From NCBI RefSeq assembly GCF_000174775.1, contig NZ_ACLR01000118.1, forward strand, positions 1 to 64,000: a DNA stretch of 64,000 nucleotides, read 5' to 3'. A program made the position numbers and the translations under genes. This document shows, one piece after another, positions 35,100 to 43,365 of the stretch; within the stretch, counting starts at the first letter, position 1; the number at the start of each line of letters is the position of its first letter. The notes beneath the pieces are model-generated. The model saw only the letters and a list, made by a program, of their open reading frames with translations, made no database searches and was not told where the DNA came from. The DNA comes from Porphyromonas uenonis 60-3 (GTDB taxonomy: Bacteria; Bacteroidota; Bacteroidia; Bacteroidales; Porphyromonadaceae).

Positions 35100-35933
35100 A
35101 TGAAAAAGTTATTTGCAACGTTATCATGCATGGCTCTACTCACACTGGGCCTCACACAGATGACCTACGCACAGGAGGCTGCTCCAGCAGCTGGAGACTC
35201 TGCAACCACAGAGGAGGTAACTCCATCTACCGTTGATGAGGCTGTCGAGGCTGACATGGCAGTTGTTATGGAGCAGGATGCTACAGCAGACCAGGATCAA
35301 GGCTTCCATCAGGCTCTCAAGAAGAAGTTCATCGAGGGTGGTGCAGACTTCATGGCACTCATCGCACTAGTGCTCATCCTCGGTCTTGTCCTCTGCCTAG
35401 AGCGTATCATCTACCTCAACCTAGCAGACAACAACTACGAGGCCTTCCTACGCAAGCTCGAGGAGGCACTCAATCGTGGTGATATGAATGGTGCTAAGGA
35501 GATCGCACGTAACACTCGTGGTCCCGTTGCTTCTATCGCTTATCAGGCACTCATGCGCTTTGATCAGGGCATCGATGTTGTTGAGCGCTCTATCGTCTCT
35601 TACGGAGGTGTACAGGGTGGACTTCTTGAGAAGAACCTCTCATGGATCACGCTCTTCATCGCTATCGCTCCTTCACTCGGATTCCTTGGTACCGTCGTTG
35701 GTATGGTCATGGCATTCGATAAGATCGAGAAGGTCGGTGATATCAGCCCAACGGTCGTCGCAGGTGGTATGAAGGTGGCTCTGATTACGACCATCGGTGG
35801 TCTGATCGTTGCTATGATCCTTCAGATCTTCTACAACTACATCCTATCTAAGGTTGAGTCTATCCTCAATCGTATGGAGGATGCCTCTATCACGCTAGTA
35901 GACTTTGCTATCAAGTACAACCTCCATAAGTAA
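35100..35933 (+). CDS. exbB: MotA/TolQ/ExbB proton channel family protein
   Basis: Protein of 277 residues. A signal-like N-terminus (MKKLFATLSCMALLTLGLTQMTYA) precedes an acidic spacer, a first membrane helix (about 79-101) and the conserved ExbB core with SWITLFIAIAPSLGFLGTVVGMV (shared by TolQ/MotA) and a last helix near 235-255. It should form the channel that powers TonB together with the two ExbD proteins downstream. It heads a four-gene operon with 9-24 base gaps. Confidence 0.93.
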   Translation: MKKLFATLSCMALLTLGLTQMTYAQEAAPAAGDSATTEEVTPSTVDEAVEADMAVVMEQDATADQDQGFHQALKKKFIEGGADFMALIALVLILGLVLCLERIIYLNLADNNYEAFLRKLEEALNRGDMNGAKEIARNTRGPVASIAYQALMRFDQGIDVVERSIVSYGGVQGGLLEKNLSWITLFIAIAPSLGFLGTVVGMVMAFDKIEKVGDISPTVVAGGMKVALITTIGGLIVAMILQIFYNYILSKVESILNRMEDASITLVDFAIKYNLHK

Positions 35934-35942
35934 TACGCAACC

Positions 35943-36413
35943 ATGGCAGTAACCAAAATTCGTAAGATCTCTAGCTGGACGCTACTAGTACTCATAGTAG
36001 TCTCCGTTGCGGTCTGCCTTGCGTTTTTCGTCGGGGGAGTCGAGCTAGATGCTTCGGGCAATAAGGTCTATGCCAATACAGACTTAGTCTTGTATTGGGG
36101 CTATGCTCTCGTTGCGCTGACGCTCATAGCGACGCTTGTGTTCGCTATCGCCTCCCTAATCCAAGGATTCCGCACTAATCCTAAGAAGGCTCTACAGGGT
36201 CTCTTAGTCTTTATCCTATTGATAGTCATACTGGGTGTTTCCTACGCTATAGGTGATAGTACTCCCATGTCTGTCAATGAGGACTCAGCACAGTATAATA
36301 CTCCAGGGTGGCTCAAGACCATTGATATGTGTATCTACACAGCCTACACGCTCGTGGTTCTTATTATAGTAGGTGTCATCTGGGGTGGTATCCGTAAGAG
36401 TCTATCCAAGTAA
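35943..36413 (+). CDS. Conserved membrane protein of the exbB-exbD operon
   Basis: Protein of 156 residues with four hydrophobic segments (about 13-34, 55-73, 84-103 and 124-145) and short loops. It resembles the unnamed membrane proteins that sit between exbB and exbD in many Bacteroidales. Position, 9 bases after exbB and 24 before exbD, suggests a part in the energy-transducing complex, but no function is known. Confidence 0.75.
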   Translation: MAVTKIRKISSWTLLVLIVVSVAVCLAFFVGGVELDASGNKVYANTDLVLYWGYALVALTLIATLVFAIASLIQGFRTNPKKALQGLLVFILLIVILGVSYAIGDSTPMSVNEDSAQYNTPGWLKTIDMCIYTAYTLVVLIIVGVIWGGIRKSLSK

Positions 36414-36437
36414 GTAATCAAACATCAGTAAAGAGCA

Positions 36438-37043
36438 ATGTCTAGAACTAAAAAGAAGGTACCCAGTATCAATGGGTCATCCATGGCCGACATCTCTTTT
36501 ATTCTTCTGATCTTCTTCTTGATTACTACTTCAATGGACACCGATCAGGGACTAAAGAGGCGCCTACCGCCGTTGGTTCCCCCCGAGCAGCAGCAACAGG
36601 ATATTGAGATACGTGACCGTAACGTATTGCGTATCCTTGTGAACCGCTCGGATCAGATAGCTATCATCAAGAAAGATGCGTCAGGACGTGACGATATGGC
36701 TATCGTACCTCTAGATAGGCTTAAAGATCGTACTGTCGAGTTCATCCTCAACCCCCAGGATCTGCCACATCTCCCAGAGAAGGAGACACGCTACATCGCT
36801 GGACTAGGGGATCGCGTTGTGACGACATCATCGTATGCTATCTCGCTCAAGAACGAGGTCGAGACCAGCTACCAGATGTATATCGATGTACAGAACGAGC
36901 TACTCCGAGCTTACAATGAGGTATGGGATATCGTCGCTCAGAAAGAGTTTGGTCAGCCATATGATGACCTGACACCTGATAAGCAGAAGATTGTTGTCGA
37001 CTGCTATCCGATGCACATCTCTGAGATGCCACTCAACTCGTAA
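36438..37043 (+). CDS. exbD: ExbD/TolR family biopolymer transport protein (first)
   Basis: Protein of 201 residues. The single membrane helix (about 16-35) contains MADISFILLIFFLITTSM, with the membrane Asp that carries protons in ExbD/TolR. The periplasmic part is longer than in E. coli ExbD (141 residues) because of an insertion near 60-110. It pairs with the second ExbD downstream, probably as a heteromeric complex with ExbB. Confidence 0.92.
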   Translation: MSRTKKKVPSINGSSMADISFILLIFFLITTSMDTDQGLKRRLPPLVPPEQQQQDIEIRDRNVLRILVNRSDQIAIIKKDASGRDDMAIVPLDRLKDRTVEFILNPQDLPHLPEKETRYIAGLGDRVVTTSSYAISLKNEVETSYQMYIDVQNELLRAYNEVWDIVAQKEFGQPYDDLTPDKQKIVVDCYPMHISEMPLNS

Positions 37044-37066
37044 ACTTCAACTTATAGCGCATAATT

Positions 37067-37543
37067 ATGGGAAAGTTCAAACAAGCTGGAGGGCGTACGA
37101 TGCCTGAGCTGAATACCTCCTCACTGCCAGACTTGATTTTTGCCTTTCTGTTCTTCATCATGATGGTGACGAGTATCCGAGAGGTGACTCCTAAGGTTGC
37201 CTTTCAGAATCTCCCCACAGCGACTGAGCTCACCAAGTTGGAGGAAAAGTCTCTTGTATCCTTTATCTATGTAGGTAAGCCTATCCCTGAGCTACAGGCT
37301 AAGTTTGGTACAGCACCAGCTATCCAGCTCAACGATCAGATTACCACAGATCCCTCTGCCGTCTATGGCTTTGTCAAGGACGAAGAGGCTCAGATACAGG
37401 ATGAGCGTCGCAAGCTGATGACCGTCTCTATCAAGGGCGATGCATCTACCAAGATGAAAATCATAGCAGATATCAAGAATGAGCTACGTCGTGCTGACGC
37501 ATTGAATATATCATACTCAGCAAGACCTAAGCGAGACAATTAG
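37067..37543 (+). CDS. exbD: ExbD/TolR family biopolymer transport protein (second)
   Basis: Protein of 158 residues with N-terminal MPELNTSSLPDLIFAFLFFI (about 13-32): the Asp in SLPDLIFAF is the proton-carrying position and the helix follows. The periplasmic domain keeps the ExbD ending with DIKNELRRADALNISYSA. It is the last gene of the exbB operon, 24 bases after the first exbD. A strong terminator follows at 37586-37624. Confidence 0.92.
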   Translation: MGKFKQAGGRTMPELNTSSLPDLIFAFLFFIMMVTSIREVTPKVAFQNLPTATELTKLEEKSLVSFIYVGKPIPELQAKFGTAPAIQLNDQITTDPSAVYGFVKDEEAQIQDERRKLMTVSIKGDASTKMKIIADIKNELRRADALNISYSARPKRDN

Positions 37544-37585
37544 AAGAGACACATTGCGCTAAGCAATAGACTCTCTCACTCAATA

Positions 37586-37626
37586 GGAGGAGGGTGCCAC
37601 TGAAATAAAGCTGGCATCCTCCTCTT
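37586..37626 (+). terminator. Intrinsic terminator of the exbB-exbD operon
   Basis: Arms GGAGGAGGGTGCCA and TGGCATCCTCCTC (one mismatch) around an A-rich loop, followed by TTCTTTTTC. Confidence 0.75.
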
Positions 37627-37719
37627 CTTTTTCTACTTGCTGTGAGCATCCCGTTTCCAAAGCTGAAGCGTTTTTGGAACTTAACAAATAGGGGAGGAGG
37701 GGGTAGGGAGGCTCTGACT

Positions 37720-37855
37720 TTCTACCGAAGAAATGAGAAATCGCTACGGAGGCGGCGGCAAATTCTTCCGAACTTTGATTTGCTTCTTCCGAAGTTTCAT
37801 TTCATTCTTCCGAACTTTTATATCCCGTTTCCGTGGGGAATATTTACTTTCTAGC
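37720..37855 (+). repeat. Class 1 tandem array, copy C
   Basis: Cores at 37724, 37746, 37767, 37788, 37809 and 37830, steps of 22, 21, 21, 21 and 21. The three central TTCCGAA units match copy B almost base for base over about 60 positions. Confidence 0.85.
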
Positions 37856-38005
37856 CAGTTATTTCGTCTTTCCTCACTAGAGATCTGGGTGTAGAGGTAT
37901 CGTTGACCAGCTCAAGTCACTAGCTCCTGATAGATCAAGGAGTGGAAATTCGCTTTAGAGAGCGGTGGATAGGAAGGATAAAGCGCTTTGTCCATCGCTT
38001 TTTGC

Positions 38006-38013
38006 TATCTTTG
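38006..38013 (+). promoter_or_regulatory. Candidate -7 promoter box for gltX
   Basis: TATCTTTG, with a TTTG 15 bases further upstream (37987-37990), shorter than the usual gap to a -33 box. Confidence 0.45.
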
Positions 38014-38127
38014 TGGCATGATTGTAAAGAGTCGGTATGAGGCACCTTGAGAGCCTGTGCACGACTATACGAAACGAAATGACATTGCTCTGAGTAAGCA
38101 ACAGACAACAATAAAGGAAAAACAGGA

Positions 38128-39711
38128 ATGGTTCGAGTTAGATTTGCACCTAGTCCCACGGGTCCACTACATATAGGTGGCGCACGGACAGCACTCTTTA
38201 ATTATCTCTTCGCGCGTCATCATGGTGGCACGATGGTGCTACGTATAGAGGATACGGATAGCAAGCGCTTTGTGCCTGGAGCTGAAGACTATATTATCGA
38301 GGCGCTACAGTGGCTAGGGATAGAGATCGACGAGGGTATAGGCAGTGACAATCAGCCTTACGGTCCCTATCGCCAGAGTGAGAGACGGGAGATCTATCGT
38401 GAGTATGTGCAGCAGCTCATAGAGCGTGGCGCTGCTTACTATGCTTTTGACACTGTTGAGGAGCTGGAGCAGGCACGGCAGGAGATGCCCAACTTTAGCT
38501 ATGATGCTGCGACTCGCTCTAAGATGCGCAATAGCCTTTCGCTCCTTAGCGAGGAGGTGACTCGTCTGCTAGAGTCTGGTGCGGAGTATGTGGTGCGCTT
38601 TAAGGTAGACCCAGACCGAGAGGTTGAGGTCGACGACTTGATCCGTGGCAAGGTGGTCATCAGCTCTACACAACTAGACGACAAGGTCCTCTACAAGAGT
38701 GCCGATGACCTGCCTACCTACCATCTAGCCAACATTGTAGATGACCACTTGATGCAGATTACGCATGTGATCCGTGGTGAGGAGTGGCTCCCTAGTGCTC
38801 CGTTGCATGTCTTGCTCTACGAGGCTTTCGGCTGGCAGGACTCGATGCCACAGTTTGCCCACCTGTCGCTCCTCTTGAAGCCTCAGGGGAGTGGTAAGCT
38901 GAGCAAGCGTGATGGCGATAAGCTAGGCTTCCCGGTCTTCCCATTGGAGTGGTGCAGTCCTGAGGATGGCTCTATCTCGATGGGTTACCGCGAGCAGGGT
39001 TATCTACCAGAGGCTGTGAGCAACTTCCTCGCTCTACTGGGGTGGAATCCTGGTACCGATCAAGAGCTCTTTGCAGATCCGCAAAAGGCTATTTCGTCTG
39101 AGCTGATCTCCGCTTTTTCGCTAGATCGCTGCAGTAAGAGTGGCGCACGCTTTGACTTTGAAAAGGCCAAGTGGTTCAACCACCAGTACATACAGATCGT
39201 CCCCGTAGAGCGTCTCGTTGCATACCTTCGCCCTGCTCTGAGTGAGCGTGGCTTGAACCCTACCGATGAGCAGCTACGAGACGTACTCCTGACGGTGCGA
39301 GATAAGGCGCAGCTACTCCCAGACTTACTTCCTGAGGTGCTTTACTTCTTTGTGGCGCCTACTGAGTATGATGCTAAGGGGCTCAAGAAGCACTGGAAGG
39401 CGGAGACGCCTGGCTACTTACAGCAGATGATCACGCTCCTGGAGGGACTCCCTAGTGATGCTTCGCTAGAGACGATCGAGCAGGCTCTTTACGACAAGAT
39501 CAATGGTGATGAGCTTCCCATGGGCAAGGTGATGAATGGTATACGTATGGCGCTCGTGGGCGAACCGCGTGGAGCGCGTATCCATGAGATCATCCACTTG
39601 CTGGGTATCCCCGAGAGTGTGCGACGTATGCAACGAGCTATAGCGGAGATTCAGCTATCGCTTACCCGTACGGCAGTAATCAATGAACTAAACTTTAGAT
39701 ATAACGACTGA
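38128..39711 (+). CDS. gltX: Glutamyl-tRNA synthetase
   Basis: Protein of 527 residues of class I synthetase fold. PTGPLHIGGARTALFNYLFA is the HIGH region and SGKLSKRDGDK is the KMSKS loop (KLSKR). It charges tRNA-Glu; a GatCAB route for Gln-tRNA is typical of the phylum but not shown here. The start has an upstream purine-rich AAGGA and begins at the first beta strand. The S4 gene starts 3 bases after its stop, so the two are likely cotranscribed. Confidence 0.97.
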   Translation: MVRVRFAPSPTGPLHIGGARTALFNYLFARHHGGTMVLRIEDTDSKRFVPGAEDYIIEALQWLGIEIDEGIGSDNQPYGPYRQSERREIYREYVQQLIERGAAYYAFDTVEELEQARQEMPNFSYDAATRSKMRNSLSLLSEEVTRLLESGAEYVVRFKVDPDREVEVDDLIRGKVVISSTQLDDKVLYKSADDLPTYHLANIVDDHLMQITHVIRGEEWLPSAPLHVLLYEAFGWQDSMPQFAHLSLLLKPQGSGKLSKRDGDKLGFPVFPLEWCSPEDGSISMGYREQGYLPEAVSNFLALLGWNPGTDQELFADPQKAISSELISAFSLDRCSKSGARFDFEKAKWFNHQYIQIVPVERLVAYLRPALSERGLNPTDEQLRDVLLTVRDKAQLLPDLLPEVLYFFVAPTEYDAKGLKKHWKAETPGYLQQMITLLEGLPSDASLETIEQALYDKINGDELPMGKVMNGIRMALVGEPRGARIHEIIHLLGIPESVRRMQRAIAEIQLSLTRTAVINELNFRYND

Positions 39712-39714
39712 ATC

Positions 39715-40176
39715 ATGAGTTTGCGTATCAACAAACTTCTGAGCGATGCTGGCATCGGATCGCGCCGTGAAGTGGAGAAGTACATCGTCGCTGGACGTGT
39801 CATGCTCAATGGCGAGCGAGCTGAGCTAACGGATATCGTGGTAGAAGACGATATCGTCACGCTAGACGGCGAGGAGCTCCCTGTCAATGACATCCTGCGT
39901 GAGGCTCTCTCGATGAAGCACTACCTAGAGGCTCAGCAGGAGGACCGAGAGTCTAGAGAGGCTGCTCGAGAGTACTCCTCACGAGGTGGAGGCCGTCCCA
40001 ATCGCCCTGCTAAGTCTGGTCCTAAGAGAATGAGATCAGACCGATATAGCGATGAGCCTAGAGAGCCTAAGGGACATGCTAAGGGCAATAAACCTTACAA
40101 AGCTAAGGGGGGTGATGCCCATGGCCGTCGACGTGACAATCGAGGCAAAGACTTTAACGGTGACGATAGGTGGTGA
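39715..40176 (+). CDS. S4 RNA-binding domain protein with basic tail
   Basis: Protein of 153 residues. The first 60 form an S4 domain (RINKLLSDAGIGSRREVEKY, VMLNGERAELTD) like the N-terminus of RsuA/RluB pseudouridine synthases. The catalytic domain is absent; instead the last 90 residues are Arg/Lys/Gly-rich and probably disordered. It should bind structured RNA, perhaps rRNA. Whether it is an evolved stand-alone form or a trimmed synthase is unclear. It lies 3 bases after gltX. Confidence 0.75.
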   Translation: MSLRINKLLSDAGIGSRREVEKYIVAGRVMLNGERAELTDIVVEDDIVTLDGEELPVNDILREALSMKHYLEAQQEDRESREAAREYSSRGGGRPNRPAKSGPKRMRSDRYSDEPREPKGHAKGNKPYKAKGGDAHGRRRDNRGKDFNGDDRW

Positions 40177-40236
40177 GACCCATCAACTATCATGTCGCTG
40201 GATATGAATAGGTAGAAAAGAGAAGAGTACGAAAGG

Positions 40237-40812
40237 ATGCAGATCACGTTGGTCAGACATACGGCAGTGGCGCCCGAGTGGCAGGTCGTTTGCTATGGCA
40301 ATACAGATATACCGCTGGCAACTACATTTGAGGAGGAGGCTCCTCGTGTGGCTGCTCAGATAGATCTGTCTCTCTATGACCGCATCCTCTCCAGTCCTCT
40401 ATCTCGTGCGCTACGGCTGGCGCGCTATTGCGTACCCGAGGGTACCCATATAGAGGTGGACGATCGCCTGAAGGAGATGAACTTTGGCGATTGGGAGGGG
40501 CAGCCTTGGACTAGTATCCTGGAGACCGAGCAGGAGGTGTCAGCCTTCTTTGAGTACTTCATTGATCGGCCAGCCCCTAGAGGTGAGTCGCTCCGTGACT
40601 TGGCTCAGCGTGTTGCTGATCTACTTGATGAGCTCTACAGATCAGGTGCTCAGCGGGTACTCCTCTTTTCGCATGGCGGTGTCGTCAACGCTGTGCGATC
40701 TATGGCGGGGCGCATCACGCTGCAAGAAGCTTTTGCCCAGATCCTACCCTATGGGAGTGTGACAACGATCGAGCTAGATGACCTTATTCATATAGACCAG
40801 ATAAGGCTCTGA
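40237..40812 (+). CDS. Histidine phosphatase family protein (CobC/GpmB-like)
   Basis: Protein of 191 residues. LVRHTAV (4-10) supplies the catalytic His of the RHG-type motif (RHT here), SSPLSRALRLA gives the binding Arg, and LLFSHGGVVNAV supplies the second His. The layout is close to alpha-ribazole phosphatase (CobC), which ends cobamide tail synthesis, but no cobalamin genes are nearby, so the substrate is open. It lies between the S4 gene and the kinase gene. Confidence 0.82.
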   Translation: MQITLVRHTAVAPEWQVVCYGNTDIPLATTFEEEAPRVAAQIDLSLYDRILSSPLSRALRLARYCVPEGTHIEVDDRLKEMNFGDWEGQPWTSILETEQEVSAFFEYFIDRPAPRGESLRDLAQRVADLLDELYRSGAQRVLLFSHGGVVNAVRSMAGRITLQEAFAQILPYGSVTTIELDDLIHIDQIRL

Positions 40813-40847
40813 TGAAGGTCTCTTGCTTGTGTGCGAAACTAACATCT

Positions 40848-40857
40848 AGAGGAGGTA
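40848..40857 (+). promoter_or_regulatory. Strong Shine-Dalgarno before the sensor kinase
   Basis: AGAGGAGGTA lies 6 bases before the ATG at 40864. It is nearly a full complement of the 16S 3' end, unusual for Bacteroidetes, whose genes mostly lack such sites, and supports that start. Confidence 0.6.
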
Positions 40858-40863
40858 ACTGAC

Positions 40864-42453
40864 ATGGAGAAGCGAATCATCTCGACCATGATCGTCTTGC
40901 TTGTTGCTATTGCGACGGTAACTATACTGTTGCAGTTGCGCAACTTCAAGTATATTGCCGATCTCTACAACGAATACTTCGAGACTTTGGCTCAGCGAGC
41001 TCTGAGCGAGGTGTCTCGTTCGTTGGAGCAAGATGAGGTGGAGCGTCAGTTGCGCATGCTACTCACGCAAGACGATGTGCAGCGACTAGGACTGAGTGAT
41101 GATACGCTTCAGTCTCCTGGTGTCGCCTCTAGCGCCTTCTCGTCAAGCTATATGTCCGATGGTAGCGAGGTGTGGAATGGTTACGGCAATGCTGAGCGTG
41201 CCACCTGTCCGCCATGGGCCGAGGCTCGTGTGAAGGGGCAGAGCGAGGAACATACGAAAGTGTTGCAGAGCAAGCTACTCAACACCTACTTCTACCATCG
41301 TAGCCTCCTTGATGAGACAGTCCTGCGTACCATCCTCCAGCGCAATAATGAGCCCCTCCGTCAGCGCGTCAGTGTGAGCTTTCTGCAGAGAGCACTAGCG
41401 CATGAACTGGCTCAGGTGGGTATCACAGAGGCCTTTGAGTTTACCCTCTATGACAGTGACGGTCAAGCGGTCTATACGACGGTCTCTGACAGATATGAGC
41501 ATTCGCTCAGACCGCCTCTAGTAGTGCGTAAAGACTTATTCGCAAGCTCCAGTGCCTATATAGAGACGGAGTCTGGAGAGTTGGATTTGCCCTATATTGA
41601 GGTGACTTTTCCAGAGCACAGCCGGCATATAGGCACGCTCATCTATACGTTGCCCTCGGCGGGTACACTGCTCGTGATTATCGTCCTCAGTGTGCTAGCT
41701 GTTACGATCCTCTTACGACACAAGCACTACCTGCGGGAGCGCAAAGACTTCGTCAGCAATATGACGCATGAGCTCAAGACCCCCGTGAGCTCCATACGTC
41801 TAGCGTGTGAGATGCTCGAAGACCCCTCACTCGAGCAGTCGGAGGAGCGACGCAAGCGTATCACCCAGACGATGCTTAAGGAGGTAGATCGCCTCACACT
41901 ACTAGTGGATCAGGTCTTGCAGTCATCTATGATGGAGCGAGGTGTGCTCAAGAGCTACCCTGTAGAGCTTGACGCTCACGAGGAGATCAGAGACCTGAGC
42001 AGTGCCTATGCCATGAAGATCAACAGTGCTCATGGCGAGCTGGTCCTGGCGCTGGAGGCGGAGCATCATATGCTCATGTGTGACAGGATAGCCTTTCAGA
42101 ACGTTATATCTAATGTGATAGACAACAGTCTGAAGTATCGCAAGGAGGACACCCCGCCGATCATCACGCTCACCACGCATAGCGACAATGCCAATCTTAT
42201 CATTGACATAGAGGACAACGGTATCGGTATCTCTCGTCAGGATAGAGGGCATATCTTCGATCAGTTTTATCGAGTCCATACGGGCGACCGTCATGATGTC
42301 AAGGGCTTTGGTCTCGGGCTCGCTTATGTGCAGCGAGCTATCCAGGCTATGGGAGGCGAGGTCAAAGTCTTTAGCAAGCTCGGTGTAGGCACCAAGATGT
42401 CGCTACGCATACCTTACCTCACGAAGAGTAAATCAAAGATAGTAAACAAGTAA
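40864..42453 (+). CDS. rprX: Sensor histidine kinase (RprX-like)
   Basis: Protein of 529 residues. Two membrane helices (about 5-26 and 259-280) frame a 230-residue periplasmic sensor. The kinase part has the H-box FVSNMTHELKTPVSSIRLA, an N-box (NVISNVIDNSLKYR), G1 DIEDNGIGIS and G2 KGFGLGLAYV. It pairs with the response regulator 74 bases downstream, whose sequence resembles Bacteroides RprY. RprXY was first linked to tetracycline response in Bacteroides, and RprY controls stress genes in P. gingivalis. The signal sensed is unknown; the symbol is by similarity recalled, not computed. Confidence 0.82.
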   Translation: MEKRIISTMIVLLVAIATVTILLQLRNFKYIADLYNEYFETLAQRALSEVSRSLEQDEVERQLRMLLTQDDVQRLGLSDDTLQSPGVASSAFSSSYMSDGSEVWNGYGNAERATCPPWAEARVKGQSEEHTKVLQSKLLNTYFYHRSLLDETVLRTILQRNNEPLRQRVSVSFLQRALAHELAQVGITEAFEFTLYDSDGQAVYTTVSDRYEHSLRPPLVVRKDLFASSSAYIETESGELDLPYIEVTFPEHSRHIGTLIYTLPSAGTLLVIIVLSVLAVTILLRHKHYLRERKDFVSNMTHELKTPVSSIRLACEMLEDPSLEQSEERRKRITQTMLKEVDRLTLLVDQVLQSSMMERGVLKSYPVELDAHEEIRDLSSAYAMKINSAHGELVLALEAEHHMLMCDRIAFQNVISNVIDNSLKYRKEDTPPIITLTTHSDNANLIIDIEDNGIGISRQDRGHIFDQFYRVHTGDRHDVKGFGLGLAYVQRAIQAMGGEVKVFSKLGVGTKMSLRIPYLTKSKSKIVNK

Positions 42454-42527
42454 AAGTAAACTATTCTTATTCACGAACATCTAACTAACTACAAACTAGA
42501 GAATTCACAACAAATAAATAAAACCCT

Positions 42528-43259
42528 ATGAATAACAAAGAGATTAGAGTATTCCTCTGTGAAGACGATGAGAGCTTAGGCATTATGCTTCAGGAGTATC
42601 TTATAGCTAAGGAGTATGAGGTAGACCTCTTTACAGATGGAGAGATGGGACTAGAGGCCTTTCGCCAGAAGAAGTACGATCTATGTCTCATTGATATTAT
42701 GATGCCAAAGATGGATGGCTTTGAGCTAGCCAAGGAGATTCGTACCCTTGAGCCCGAGATCCCCATCATCTTTGTCACTGCCAAGGATCAGAAGAAGGAC
42801 ATCCTCGCAGGCTTCAAGCTAGGAGCTGACGACTACATCACGAAGCCCTTTAGCATGCAAGAGCTAGAGGCTCGTATGGAGGCTATCATGCGCCGTATCA
42901 TCGGTGATGGACATGAGCATCAGCAGTTCTATCAGCTAGGCAAGCTCCTTTATGATACCAAGAAGCAGTCCCTAACGACTGAAGACGGACAGGTCTTCAC
43001 ACTGACTACAAAGGAAAATGAGCTACTGACGCTCTTCTGCGTTTACGCCAATGAGACCCTCGAGAGAGAGTATGCGCTGAGGACGATCTGGTCTGACGCC
43101 AACTACTTCAACGCACGTAGCATGGATGTCTATGTGACCAAGCTCCGTAAGATCCTCAAGGTCGATCCCTCACTGGAGATCAAGAACGTACACGGCAAGG
43201 GCTATCGTCTCGTCACGCCTATCCAAGAGATAAGCGAGGACCAGATCAAGAGAGTTTAG
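42528..43259 (+). CDS. rprY: OmpR-type response regulator (RprY-like)
   Basis: Protein of 243 residues. The receiver domain (about 7-120) has the acidic pair in FLCEDDESLG, the phospho-acceptor Asp in LIDIMMPKMDGFELA and the Lys in ITKPFSMQELEAR. The C-terminal winged helix (about 140-232) ends with SMDVYVTKLRKILK and IKNVHGKGYRLV, typical of OmpR/PhoB. It follows the kinase gene and is closed by a strong terminator. Confidence 0.88.
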   Translation: MNNKEIRVFLCEDDESLGIMLQEYLIAKEYEVDLFTDGEMGLEAFRQKKYDLCLIDIMMPKMDGFELAKEIRTLEPEIPIIFVTAKDQKKDILAGFKLGADDYITKPFSMQELEARMEAIMRRIIGDGHEHQQFYQLGKLLYDTKKQSLTTEDGQVFTLTTKENELLTLFCVYANETLEREYALRTIWSDANYFNARSMDVYVTKLRKILKVDPSLEIKNVHGKGYRLVTPIQEISEDQIKRV

Positions 43260-43284
43260 TCCCCCAGCCAGGTCATCACAAGAG

Positions 43285-43336
43285 AAGTGGCGACGGAGGT
43301 ACCCGCGAGTACCTTCGTCGCCACTTGCTTTTTTTT
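43285..43336 (+). terminator. Intrinsic terminator of the two-component operon
   Basis: Arms of 18 bases from AAGTGGCGACGG (43285) to its complement ending 43326, loop of 6, followed by GC and eight T. Confidence 0.88.
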
Positions 43337-43365
43337 GGGGAGGGGCGAGCGCTTAGTCAGCCCGA

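Larger units (their letters stand above)
37544..38127. other. Gene-free stretch between exbD and gltX
   Basis: 584 bases holding the exbD terminator, class 1 array copy C (37720-37855) and a candidate gltX promoter (38006-38013). Nothing else recognised. Confidence 0.7.
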
